In this document: piece by piece, positions 46,738 to 60,069 of the stretch | Position numbering within the stretch: the first letter of the stretch is position 1 | Layout of the letters: the number at the start of each line of letters is the position of its first letter | Assembly (NCBI RefSeq): GCF_050624435.1 | Contig: NW_027459435.1 | Coordinates: forward strand, 1 to 64,000 | DNA: 64,000 nucleotides | Origin: Tenrec ecaudatus | Taxonomy: Eukaryota > Chordata > Mammalia > Afrosoricida > Tenrecidae | Direction of reading: 5' to 3' | The notes under the pieces: generated by a model | What the model was told of the DNA's origin: nothing | Database searches by the model: none | What the model saw: the letters and a program-made list of their open reading frames with translations, nothing else | Translations under genes and position numbers: made by a program

Positions 46738-46905
46738 TTGGCCAAGCTGCCCGATTGTCTTATATGACAGCCCCAGTGGGTTTCCAAGACTGTAACTTTA
46801 TAACGGAGTAAAAAGCCATGTCACTCATGCTTTCGAGGAGAAATTGGTGGTTTCCAATTGCTGACCTTGCAATTAGCAGCCTGACAGTAACCACTATGAG
46901 GGACA
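46738..46905 (-). mobile_element. AfroSINE, reverse
   Basis: 'gctgaccttgcaattagcag' and 'gtttccaagactgtaac' in reversed AfroSINE order. Confidence 0.8.
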
Positions 46906-47003
46906 ACTTTTCCTCGTTCACATTGGCAGGCGACAAACCCAGGTAAATAATTTGGAGGAAGTTAAGGGGGCATAGCTAGACTGTGTACTTGTATAGACCA
47001 CCT

Positions 47004-47212
47004 GTCTGACTCAGTGATTCTCAACCTTCCTAATGCTGCGACCCTTTAATGCAGTTCCTCATGTTGTGGTGAAGCTCCAACCATAAAACTACTTTTGTTG
47101 CTACTTCATGACAGTAAGTTTACTACTGTTATGAATCAGGCAACCCCTGTGAAAGGGTCCTTCAACCCCTAAAAGGGTCTCAACCCATAGGTGGAGAACC
47201 ACTGATCTAACT
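47004..47212. mobile_element. SPIN-like hAT MITE, copy 2
   Basis: The element is 47012-47204 (193 bp), ends CAGTGATTCTCAACC and GGAGAACCACTG, with the interior 'tgctgcgaccctttaatgc' and 'cctgtgaaagggtcc'. Flanks gtctgact and atctaact form an 8-bp duplication with two mismatches. Confidence 0.88.
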
Positions 47213-47214
47213 GC

Positions 47215-49430
47215 ATTAGGTACTACAAATAATGGTATATTAAAAACATTATCTATATTGGGATTCAAAAGTGCACTCATTATTGGGGGATATATACTTC
47301 TTCATTTACATTTATATGTAATTTATATATGTATAGATATAAATTTCAATCTAATAAATGTCATATAAATGTTTATTATGGAGCCTTGTTTTTGACATGT
47401 GTTAAGTGTTGGACTTCTATCCTCAAGGTCAGAGGTACACACCCATTAGCATCCTGTCATGGCTTTAGAATCTTGGAAGCTCTGTACAGCAGTTCTCCTG
47501 TGTCCTATCTGCAGCTTATATGTCTAACTCTACTTGATGGTGAGTTTAAAAGTGTTTCTAAAGTTATTTTACAATTTATAGTTCTCCTATAAAATAATCT
47601 TTAGTTTATAATAGCTCTTTATATATCCCATGTAAAATGTTTCCAGATGCTTTAATTAACATAATCATCTTAAAGGTTCATTGATTTGTCATTCTCTTTG
47701 AGAGTCACACAGTAAGGAATTGGTAGTTTGTATGCTGTGGGGTAGGGATCCAACTCTTTGTTTATTTTTTTATATTTATATTTGATTGCCCAATCTCTAT
47801 TTGTTATAAAATAATCTTTTATTCACATGTGTGAACATTATGAGTTTTAGATTTTATTGCTCATGGTATAAGCATGTTTCCCATTACTCAATAAGGGCAC
47901 CGTTAACAGTATTGGGGACTTTGGGTGTTTAGAAGAAGGAAAGAACAGTAACAGCACCTGGACCTATTGGTTATGTGTTACACTGTATTCTCCCATCAGC
48001 CTGCCGATGGTGCATCACCAGCAGCTTAGAGGAAGGAGGAAGAGTGCCTTGTATTATTACTTTTGGGATTTCCTCACGAGAGATTGAAATTTGTGAGCAT
48101 CATTAGAGCTGATCCAGATAAGACAGAGCATCCCAGTTGCCTGTAGTGTCCTAAGGACCAAAGAAAATGGCCAAGGCTCAGGTGCTTCTGATGTGTTTTA
48201 TCCTTTTCTGTATTTTCTACTGGAATTGTAGGAGCCTGTATAATACTGATTCAGTTCATTGGAAAAGCAGAAATTTGAAATAGTAGAACTTAGAGCTAAA
48301 CTTTTACTCTGATTTCAACATTTGGCTGGAGAAGATTAGGAATATATTGATCATAGGATTAACAATAAACTATTGACATTGAATATAATATAGCACTGAG
48401 GATTCTTTGGATAACATTATCTTCCAGCTCATAATTTATTATTCTATGGCCAGCATATCTTTCAAATTATATGCTATACATGGTTTTTAAGGAGAAATAA
48501 AATCACTTCTTTAGGAGAGTTCAGTAGTCCATGGGATTTTTGTTTGAGTAACTTTCTTTAATGCTTATTTCTGAAGGTGATATGTTAAATACTCTCCCAC
48601 ACAGCAGCATTCTCATCAATGCATCTAAAATGGGTCTTGTTGCATTAGTGGTTTAAAAATGAGACAGCATCTCACCTCCTCTAACTAGAGATGCAGGAGA
48701 GAGAATTAACTGTCAACATCAGCTCTGATTCATATGAGGCAGAGCTTAGACAGACCTGTACCCTCCAATGGTTTTCCAGTCTGACACCAGTATCTTTGCC
48801 ACACTCCTCTCCTACTCAGCTGATTCTTTTTTTTTTTTTTTTTGCAGTGGCCATGGACTAATTACAGTCCAGAGTCACAGGTACAAGTTTTACTCAGTAA
48901 CAGAGTATAATTTGGTACCAGAATTAGTAGGCTACACATTGACTTTCATATTAAAGAACCATGTAGGCACATTTGCTCTTCTTCAGGGAAGGCCTGTTTT
49001 CCCTGTCCCCTATCAGACATTTTTCCTTCTAAAGATAGGCTCATTTCTTAGTTCCATCTTTATATGGTCCTCTCAACTACTTTTGGATATCCTCTTCTTG
49101 ATCTTGCCTGCCTGTCCCACTTTCTTGGCTGAAAAGCCCTTTCTGGACCTGACACCATTGGCTCTGTCACTCTGTCCCTTCTGCCCTGGTCATTGTCTCC
49201 ATTGGTGCAGCTCTTGACCCATGAATAGTACAGTTCATTTTGCAGGAGCAGCAGTAGACCCATCCCTATGTGGTAGAGGTTCAAGATGGTCCATGATTTG
49301 CTCAGCAACATCTCACAAAACTCAAAAGTCATCAAGTAAATAAATCACTCTTCAAGATGTGGAAGCTGGTGAGTTCCAGATCTATATAAAGGTCAGGAAT
49401 CAGTCTGTAGGTTTTTCCTCATTGATTTGT
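47215..49430. other. Unassigned stretch
   Basis: Nothing coding recognised. A T19 tract lies near 48825. A 149-codon open frame at 48768-49217 has no known domain. A weak reversed SINE-like piece is near 47390-47460. Confidence 0.3.
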
Positions 49431-49442
49431 TTATAAACGCTG

Positions 49443-49790
49443 ATGAACCAGATCATCAGGTCAGACCACAGTCCACTGCCTCACAAAGAGAAGTTGTTGA
49501 ATCTCGTCAGCTAATAGGTTGCAGGGGCTGAGGAACCCAAATTGGAAGGTCAGACAGCAAGCTAATGGCTCATAGAGTGGAGGAAGCTCTCAAGTCAGGT
49601 CACACAGGCAGCTCATAGTTGCCATTCAAGGAAATGCCACATTAATTTTTTGGAAGCTGCAAATCCCTAATCCATGGGTTCATTCTGAACTGTGTGGCTG
49701 CAGGGGCTAATAAACCCAAATCAACAGCTCAGATGACAGGATAATGCCTCACTGTCTCCTCTCAAACCATGCCTGCAGGCAGTTCTCTCT
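49443..49790. repeat. Degenerate internal repeats in an unclassified element
   Basis: Three related modules: 'gaaccagatcatcaggtcag' (49445), 'gaacccaaattggaaggtca' (49532) and 'aaacccaaatcaacagctca' (49713), each followed by a 'ctggctcac'-like phrase. It may be an LTR or internal part of an old ERV-L-like element. Confidence 0.4.
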
Positions 49791-51245
49791 CTCCCTCTTA
49801 ATATGTTGGCTTCTTGGGCCAACCCAGCATCTTCCCTGCCTAGGCAAGATTAGGAAGGCTCCAGAGATCCACCCAGCAGAATTAGGCTGGGGGCGCCTTG
49901 GAGAGCATGTGGTGAAAGATGGCAAGTTCAAGAGGACCTTGCAATTAAAGTTAAGATAATTCACTCCAAAGGTGGCTGAGGAGAATTTGTCCTAAGGTTG
50001 TCAAGAGGAGCTTGTCCTAAGGTGGCCTTTAAGAGCTTAGAAAGTTGTTCTGCACTCAGTAAGGGAGATAATGTCTATGAACATTCTGATCTTGGTTCTG
50101 ACTTATAGCTTCTTGTTCCTGATCCCGAGTTGTACCTTGTTCATTAATAGACCACTTTGATCTATTGAGTGTTGTGTGACCACAGCAACAGATTATCAAA
50201 CCCAGAAGTGAGACAGAGTGGTGTGGAAGGATTGACTTGTTTTAGAGTTGACAAAAAGTGTTGGAGAGTTGAGGTATGTTTGACCTCCCCCATCTGCACT
50301 GTTCCCAGTACTTATTGCCACTGAAGGTACCGAGCCTCTAATAATGGTGATGCTGGTAGAAATCCTAATGCCATTTAATAACAAATAGGTCTTTATCTAC
50401 CTTGTGTGATTATAAAGCTGAGCTATTTCTAGAACATTCAGATAATGTCACTGGAACTCAAAATTCTAATGTTAAGAGTGGGTGCATTATTTTCAGGCAC
50501 TGGGGTCCCCAACACTCCAAAAGTGATCCTCAGGAGTGACATTGCAATTGTGAAAATATTAAAAGACAGAGAGCAGACAGCTGGACACAGGGGCTCTCTT
50601 CCCATGTCAGGCCTGAGAGAGTGAATATATTTTCCAGTGGGTATATATAATGGAGCTTACAGGTCTTTCCATAAGGCGTTCGTGTCATGCAGTTAGCATG
50701 TACATAGTTAATGGGTCATATCATAAGCGGGTAAAATTCTAAACAAGCAAGATGCTGAGTTACCATCTTGACCTAGTGTTAGTTGACTTCAAACTGGCCC
50801 TGTGCCCTCCCCAGGTGTTTGCTACATTTATGTTGGGCTGGCTCTAGAACCTGATTGCTCAGATATACAGATAACCTTCAGGCATAGTGAAGTAGCCAGG
50901 TACAGAAATGATTCCTCTACTATGGGAGCTCCTTTAAGCCTGCTCCTTAATGTGGAGCTAGCTATTGTGGGGGCACTGTATTTGACCTGGAGAATGTATT
51001 TGAAAACATTTATTTCTCAGAACACTGGAGATCTTTCTAAAATTAGGGCTAGTTTTCTCGGCTGATGGTCGTGAATGTAGAAATAAGGTAAAATATTTTT
51101 GTACCAAGTCCTCAGTTAATGACGCATTATGGAATGAACTACCACAATAGTTTTTATTATTGTTTTCCTTTTTTTACTGTAAGATATATTTTTTTTAAAT
51201 CTTCAAATGGAAAATACTTCATTAAGTAGACCCCTCTTACTACAG

Positions 51246-51372
51246 GAACCACTGACATTCAACGATGTGGCTGTAAAGTTCACCCGGAAGGAATTGTAGC
51301 TCCTGAACTCTGCTCAGAAAACCCTATATCAGGATGTGATGTTGGAGAACTATCACAACCTGGTTTCCATTG
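51246..51372 (+). pseudogene. KRAB-A exon of zinc-finger pseudogene
   Basis: 127 bp between TACAG and GTGAGG. It reads EPLTFNDVAVKFTRKEL, a TAG where Trp/Gln of the conserved EEW.LL is expected, then ALYQDVMLEN-like coding (TLYQDVMLENYHNLVSI). Its phase matches the zinc-finger exon: the last base G plus AA at 55339 makes a Glu codon. The KRAB-A module normally recruits TRIM28 for repression; the stop abolishes it. Confidence 0.88.
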
Positions 51373-51399
51373 GTGAGGAGAATTCTCAAGTCATTGACC

Positions 51400-54300
51400 T
51401 CGTCACTGGCTTTTCCTGTCTTATATGTTAAAAACTTTGCGGTGTTTGTGGTATTCTCAAAGAGGTAGATTCTCATTGCATTTTCTCATCCTAGGTTAGT
51501 GGGTTAGGTCTTCTACCCTTGAAAGAATGCTATTTACTTTGTTCCTTTGAACATTATTTTTCTAGAAATACAAAACTGCAGTCTTTACACACTTTACGTT
51601 AATTTTGGTGTGTCCAAGATTCTGTAATTTCCCTTAAACAGGTTATCTAATTGTCACCCCAGAAGCTTTCTCTCAATTGGAACAAGAGAACTGTGTTTGG
51701 TATTAGAAGCAAACTATAGTGGAATTTTCTCAGATGCATGGTCAAAACACCTTAAGGGGAATTGGCTGGGGTAGTTGATTGAACAGGGAGAAGGCCTCAT
51801 ATCTATGAAAGGTGTCAGAAAATGCATAAAAGTGTGTGCTACTTTGTATGTGAGAGTTCACTTGTCCAAGATGTTGAGGGAAGTACACCTGTAGCTCTTA
51901 TGAGATTAGATTTCCATTTTCTTGTTTTACACTAAGTGTGTTTGCTTCCATAATTTTCTTTAACATTCTGAAATTTTCCCTTCTTTTATGTTTCCACTTT
52001 ACTATGAAAATCTGTCTTGCACACTTCTCTCCAAACAGAGAACTCTGAATTAGTAACTGTCCTCTGAATACAGCACATTCCTCCCCTACTGAGTAAGAAT
52101 GGATATCCATTTGCAGTATGCAGCACCATCTTGCATCTTGAGCTCCCACCATAAACGGGTCTCCTTTGTGCTTCCTTAGCTTCCCCCCTTGGAGTTTCTC
52201 TAAAGATTTGGTGTCCATATTCTCATTTGGTGTCCTGTTCCTTTAAAGTTTTCTTCATGCAGGTGATGTCAGTTCTTTCTGTTTTCTTAGAGAGATGGTC
52301 AATTTGCCTTCTCTGTTGGAATTCTTTAACAGACATATTTCCCCATATTTTACTCCTTTTGGTGAAATATATTTATGACTTCTGTTGTTTCCGGGTATCT
52401 AAAATCATCTTCCTAGCAAGAAAATTATCAGCTTAAAGTATACTTTAGCACTGTACCTTACATTTTTTTCTACCTGTAAGATTTTTTTAAGTTGTCTGTT
52501 CCTCCAATAATTTTTGTAAGTGGAAAGGGCATGTTTTTTTTAAATTAAGCAATGTCTGCTATATATTTCTTACTATGTAGTGTCCCTTCCTTAGGCCCAC
52601 CCCTTCTTAACAGGTCCAATACACGAAAGATGACTGTTGCTGCTTCTAAAGAACATTTTTGCAGTATATTCCAATAGGTTTTATTGCTGTTATTCAAACA
52701 ATGCATAGTACATTCAATATTGCTCTCTTTTCTTTTCTGTCTCTTGAGTAGCCTTTTGGTTTCCATGTGTAAGTTGCCTTTCATTTCATCCCACATCTCA
52801 TCTGGTCTCTGTCATTAGTCTTCAGTCAGACTTTTATTCCTCATGTTTATTCTTTACATAGTCTCTAAGCTGTGCTCTAGCTACTTTGGCTAGCTTCTAC
52901 TTGGATTTGAGCAATTTATGATCTGTTCCACAGTTAACCCCTGGGCGTGTTTTGACTTATAAGCTTCTCCACCATTTCTTTCTGTAGATGTGGTTGATTT
53001 GATTTTCATTTGTTCCATTCCGGAAAATCCATATGTGTAGTTTCCATTTCTGGTGTTTAATAAGGAATTTGCTATGAATTCATCATTAGTCTCAAAATGT
53101 TATTAGTGAACCTGTGTGTCATTTCTGTTACTAAGGTCACATTTTCCAACTACTGCTACTTTCCCCAAATTTTACACTTATCAGTGTGTATGATTGTTTG
53201 GTTGATCAATGTCAGGCTGAAAAATTCATGTGAAAATTTCAATATATATTTTTAAATATTTTATTGGGAGCTCTTATAGATATCATAACTTCCCATAGTT
53301 CAATTACATGGAGCAGTCCTGTACAATAGCTACCACAGTTTGAAAACTTTTTCTTCTTTAATTCCTTGATATCAGCTCTCCTTTATCCCTTCTCCCCTCA
53401 ATTTCATTATTGTGGTGGTAAACAGAACCTGGATGAAAGTGTGAGCAGCAGCCTTATATCTGTACTCCTGACCACAGGGCTTGGAAGACCAGTTCTAGTG
53501 CTGGAAGAAAACCCCCACAAGTCCCAAAGCTAGAACTGCTAATGAGCAATCTCCAGACAGAGATTTCCCCCCAACTGCCCTCCAGGAAGATGTTAGTATA
53601 CAGCTGCTACAGGTGCCTGACTTCTTGCTTCTCAGCTGAAAGATGCCTAGCTTTGAAAGCAATCAGGTTCCCTTTGTTGCTGTCACTTAAGGAATCAATT
53701 ATCTCTTTCTCTCTTAAATGCCCACTGGATGGGTCCTAAAGGACTGGTGTGTAATTGAAGGGCAGAAATAAAAAGGCTTTGCATTCTTTCACCAATTTAT
53801 ATAATCTCAGGGCATGCAGCTCCCCCGCCTCCCACACAAACACAGGCAGACACCTAGCTACCTAACAAGGTAGGCAGGATCTTTAGCCTCGGGATCCCTG
53901 AAATAATTGGATGAGCAACTTAAGACCGGTGCTGAGGGTAGGTGGAGTGGAGTAATTGTCTCCTGAGCGGGGAGAACAATAACAACAACATGTCTGCTCT
54001 TGTCGTTAAAGCTGCTGGCAGATAGTAATTAGCCATGCGCTTGTATGAGGTATCATTAAGGTGGCACTACAATGAAAGGATAGTGTGGCGATGATATTTA
54101 ACTAAGAGTATGTGACTGGGACTCTTCTCCAACTTTGTGAATGCTTCTATGTTTGCTTTAATTGGTGCACAAAACTGAATAACACTTGTACTAACTGGTC
54201 TTGCTTGCAGGCATATGAATATTAGCCTACCACTGACAAAATTATACATCAGGGAAGATATTGCAGTGTGCTTTTGGATAATGAATATGATGCCAATCTT

Positions 54301-55300
54301 CTTGAATTTGTCGATCTCAGCCTTATAAACCACTTGATTATCTAATTAAAAATAGCCAGTACCAGTCTATTAAAGTTGAATAATGCATACACTATCAATT
54401 TTTACCATTCCATTTTGTTTTGACAACTTGCAATTTTTCATGACAATATTGCATGTATGCCATTTTCCATTTACTAGAGGATATTAGCAGCTATTTTTTC
54501 TCATTTTCAGTCATGCCATGTCAAGCACTGAAGGTCCCCAAAGCTTTTCCTCCATCTACATCATTATGGTTGACTGTACTTTGAGGATTTAGTACTTGTT
54601 CAGTGTTATTTCATTGCCATTAAACCTGAGGGGTTCATGTTCCAGAAGTCGATCACCAGATCTTCCTCCCAGTCCCTATTTCTGGAGAATCCACTAAGAC
54701 CTGTGCACCATGGGTGGTCCTGCTTGTATTTGAAACACTGGGTGGCAGTGCTTCTGGCATCACAGCAACCTGCACGCCACCACAGGACAGCACTGTAAGA
54801 GGAGTGCTGTGAGCTAAAATACAGGCTCCACAAACATAAGGAATGTGTTTCTGTACCATAATCCCTTTCATATATACCTGTAAAAATGGTTTTCTCCCAA
54901 GTAGAATATTCGCCATGTTTCGCATTCCCAACTTTATCTAGCACTTAGTTATCTTTCAGTAAAGATTGATTAAATGAATACATTTAACCTCTACCAAATG
55001 GAATTAGCAAGTCATATCACTCCTGTGGTCTATTGGTCTCATGTCTTCCTTCTGTTATGTTTGTTGTATGTATTCATGTACCTCTTTAAGCAAATATCAA
55101 ACCTGTGTCCATTTATCACTTTCATATCCAACCTGATTTCTATAGTAACTATTTTTACCATTTGAATTGTTTACATGATTGTATTTCGTCCAATGGGCAA
55201 TAAACATTAAGCATAGTGTTTTATTTATAGTCATAAAAGAGGGTTGTCACTAAAGATCTACTTTATATCAATGTGTATTTTATGGGGTCCATTGAAAACC
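51400..55300. other. Intron of zinc-finger pseudogene with old L1 and RTE fragments
   Basis: 53246-53410 is an old L1-type 3' end in minus orientation. 54080-54333, read leftward, carries an RTE-type endonuclease fragment ('QARPVSTSVIQ'). 51900-52800 has two open frames on the minus strand that may be old LINE ORF1 material but were not identified. No KRAB-B exon was recognised. Confidence 0.45.
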
Positions 55301-55338
55301 AAGATATTTAAAAGAGTCAATGTTGTGTTCTTTTATAG

Positions 55339-56870
<1,532 letters not shown>

Positions 56871-57260
56871 ATGTGGAACATCTTATATGTGGACATCAGA
56901 TCTCGTTAATCATGAGAAATTTTCAACAAGAAAAACTTTCATTGGAGTTAGTGTAACAAAGCTTTCAAAACAAAGGAAGAGGTGCTGGAGTTTGGCCTGG
57001 GCCAAGTGTGTGAACGGACAGTTGTGACTTACCATATGGGTACCCGTGTTCTGTGTTGCTGTCCCTCTACTGACATGGCCCACCATCTTGGCGACAGATG
57101 ACCTTCCAGACTTCCACAGAGTGCATGTTCTTCCTCAGATGCATGAAGGTTCCCTAGACTATACACGGTAGTCCCTGGAGAAGTGCTGACAAGGTGGGGA
57201 AACCACAGCTTCTGAGAGGAAAGCCTCACTGCCTTCATTCCCTTGTCTCTGCTGAAACTG

Positions 57261-57299
57261 AGTTTGTGTCTGGGCTCACACTGAGTTCCCATCACTGTG
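57261..57299 (-). other. Well-preserved RSS of V pseudogene 5
   Basis: Heptamer CACAGTG (57293-57299), exactly 23-bp spacer (57270-57292), nonamer ACACAAACT (57261-57269), identical in both signal motifs to the RSS at 15.7 kb. Confidence 0.9.
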
Positions 57300-57730
57300 T
57301 AACTTGCACAGTAATACATGGCCGTGACGTCAGGATTCACAGAGCTCAGTTTTAAATTAACCTGGTTCTGGGATGTATCCCTGGTGATGCTGACTCAGTA
57401 CTGGAGAGCTAGATTATAGTTTGCGCCCCCCATTCTCCCATATTATCCCAATCCACTCCAGATCCTTTCCTGGAGCCCGGTGGACCCAGGTCACATGATA
57501 GCTGGTTAAAGACAATCTAGAGACCGCACAAGTGAGAGATAGGGTCTGTGAGGGCCTCACTAGTCCAGGGCCTGACTCTTGTACCTGCACCTGGGCCTAT
57601 ACAGCTGGGGATAGAGAGAAACCCAGTGAGTCATGTGCCCCGATTCTTCACTCCCAGACTTCATGTCTGACTCCCTGAACCACTCACCACCCTGAGTTGC
57701 CAGAAAGAGGAAAACCCACACATGCTTCAT
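57300..57730 (-). pseudogene. IGHV pseudogene 5 (clan II / IGHV4-like)
   Basis: Leader exon 1 is 57688-57730 (MKHVWVFLFLATQG, GTGAGT donor). Exon 2 is 57300-57604 after a CCCCAG acceptor. Framework 1 is [20 protein letters not shown], then TCAVS with the cysteine. Framework 2 has [14 protein letters not shown]. Framework 3 ends SVNPDVTAMYYCAS. Three lesions: a TAG in leader part 2, an extra base in a G run in CDR2 and a TGA at the start of framework 3. An octamer-like atttgcgt lies at 57837-57844 (one mismatch). Confidence 0.9.
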
Positions 57731-57836
57731 GTTCATGTGGATAAGATTCGTGACACCCAGAAAATGCTCTCCAGGTGAGAAGGATTATGAATTTAAGTCC
57801 TTGCATGTTGTGGTTTTATTTGGGTTCTTGTCAGGC

Positions 57837-57844
57837 ATTTGCGT
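57837..57844 (-). promoter_or_regulatory. Degenerate octamer of V pseudogene 5 promoter
   Basis: ACGCAAAT in the V direction, one change from ATGCAAAT, about 107 bp upstream of the leader ATG. Confidence 0.5.
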
Positions 57845-58394
57845 GTGGGAGGTGCATGGTATGTAAAGGTGGAAAGGGCTGAATGGGGCCCCTGCCTCTG
57901 GGACTCACACTAGAAAAGTGATGCTGGTGGAGTCCTTGAGAGAACACAGCCCTCTCTTTGAGGTCTTCACTCTACCAATCATGCGGACATCTGTGCAGAT
58001 TTTAAGTTTAATGTAGCTTTACATCTATTACCATCAGAAGTACACAGATGATCTGGTGAAATTAAAGACAATCTCTATGCTTACCATGCAATGGAATCAA
58101 GACTAGGCCTACCTGAATCTTTTCATTCCTTTGACCACGTAGGGAAACAAGTATATGTCTCCCTAAAACTCCTTTCCCCTATAACATTTCAGAATATTTG
58201 GGAAAGGATAAAATATACTGCGTTATAGTCCATGTTTAATATTGGAAAAAAAGTGTTTCCTACCAACAAGGTTATTTGTGGGGAAACAGGAACCCACAGA
58301 AGTCTTAAGAAGGTCATATTTCTTCCCATGGATTAGTACCCTCTGTGGGTGATGGGTATTCTGAGCCCCCTGCTGACAGCAACCCATCACATAC

Positions 58395-58560
58395 AGGAGA
58401 GGTGTTTCCTGGGCTTACACAGTCTTCCAACTTCTGTGGGGCACACAGTAACATTTTCTCTGGTCATAAGCATTCAGATTGTTGGTCAGGAGTGTTACCT
58501 GGAGTTGTCTCTGCAGATTTCCAAACACGGGCACTGGAGCTACCATAGTGGTCAGCACAG
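58395..58560 (-). pseudogene. IGHV relic 6 (framework 3 and RSS region only)
   Basis: Read leftward, ICRDNSR and then, in a second frame, LLTNNLNAYD and KCYCV align with ISRDNSK...LQMNSLRAED...VYYCAR. The flank 'cctgggcttacacagtcttcc' lines up with the 23-bp spacer sequence of the other V segments, with a degraded heptamer (cttctgtg) and nonamer. Frameworks 1 and 2 and the leader are not recognisable. Confidence 0.5.
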
Positions 58561-58699
58561 CAGCTCTAACTGCAGTCTGTATCCAGGCTCCTGTGGGGCC
58601 TAAGCACCCCTGCAAGTCAACTTTCTCCCTGAGGTTATTTTTACCTCTGGTCCCTCAGTGGGAAAAGCTTTAGAGGTAGAGAGTGCTACAAGTTGCAAA

Positions 58700-59325
58700 C
58701 ACTGTGAGCTGGATACAGTGAAAGGAAGTATGATCTACAGACATAGCTCTTTATACAGATTTTGATATTGAGATATACGCCACAAAAAATACTGGTAAAG
58801 AAAATCTGGCTCAAAGACAAAGATATTCTACAGGATTTAGGCTGCCTTCTTTACAGAGGAACGGGGAAGTATTTAAATCAGGCTTCTATTCAAAATAATT
58901 GAAACTGGAACGTTTTAGTTAATTATTTGATGTTAAGGGGAAAGTTTCTAGTCAGAATTATTTTGGGGGTGGTTTTCTGTTATGTTTGATGGGAAATTTT
59001 GCAGATGTTTTTAATTGTTGAAAACAATACTCTAATGCCACTGAACTACACCTGAGAAGAATGTTGCAAATAGTATTTTGTTGCATGTTTCATGAGAAAA
59101 ATATGTTCCAATACATGACAGAAAGTTTTGCACACATAGCTGCAAACGGACAGAAATTCTTGCCAGTACAATATTTCAAAAACTTTAAAATATTGAACAG
59201 GAAAGGGATTGTGATATAAACCAATAACTGAATTTACAATAAAAAATTTCATAATGAAATAGTCTATGTTTATTATTTTATTTGATTATTTGTTTTTTGC
59301 CCAAACCATCTTATAGTTAGCTGTG
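58700..59325. other. Unassigned AT-rich stretch
   Basis: Nothing recognised. Confidence 0.3.
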
Positions 59326-59331
59326 GTCGTC

Positions 59332-59861
59332 ATATAATCATTTGTCAATTTCACAGGATTAAGAGTGAAGGGGTGGAGTCTAGCCAGTTAATCAGATCAT
59401 AGCCAATGTGGCCTCTGTGTTGGAGTGGCCTCCTGAGGATTCTGGGAACTCCTTCATTCCTCCTTGAATGTAGGAGTCTGTCTCTCTCTGTCTCTTTCTG
59501 TTGACTTCCTGGGAGACATTGCAGCTGACAAGACATGTGGAACTATGTGAGTGCTCTCAGCTGGAGAAATCACGTGGACCCATGCGAGCGCTGAGATGCT
59601 TACAATGCCACCAGATCCAGAAGACTTCCCACCCACTGGCCTGTGCTCTTGCTGCATTTGGCATCATTGCATGTGTTTTGTGAGTCTGAAGAAGACTTTA
59701 AAAATACGTATCGGACATATGGTCTAAGATTGGACTTAAGGAATTGATCTGGACTGGGCTGGGATGTTTTCTTGATATTTGAGTTCTCTTGTACATAAAG
59801 CTATTTCTCAAGGACGTGAGTGTCTATGAATTTGTTTCTCTAGTCTACCCATAGTAACATA
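59332..59861 (-). mobile_element. ERV-L (MLT2-like) solo LTR, reverse
   Basis: Begins tgtggtcgtcatataatc and ends 'ccatagtaacata'. Complete and colinear with 8229-8734, and no convincing target duplication was seen. Confidence 0.75.
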
Positions 59862-60060
59862 GATATCATATCATCCCACAGTTCCATCACATCAAGCAGG
59901 AGGAAAACATCTTTCTTGAACTTTTTAATATCGGCTCCCTTTTACCCCACCCATTGCCCCACTGTATCTCCAAGAAATCCTTGTTTGTCTTGCTGCCTCT
60001 ATACATTTATCAATTCTGGGTTCGTATACTGTTAAACAGAAATACACATAACAAAACTCA
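59862..60060 (-). mobile_element. Old L1 3' end, minus orientation
   Basis: 'atatcatcccacagttccat' and 'gaactttttaatatcggctc' parallel the fragment at 53280. Confidence 0.45.
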
Positions 60061-60069
60061 AGAGAATTA

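Noticed and set aside
48768..49217. 149-codon hydrophobic open frame
   Set aside because: The hydrophobic start comes from a T-run (poly-Phe). No domain, conserved start or splice context.
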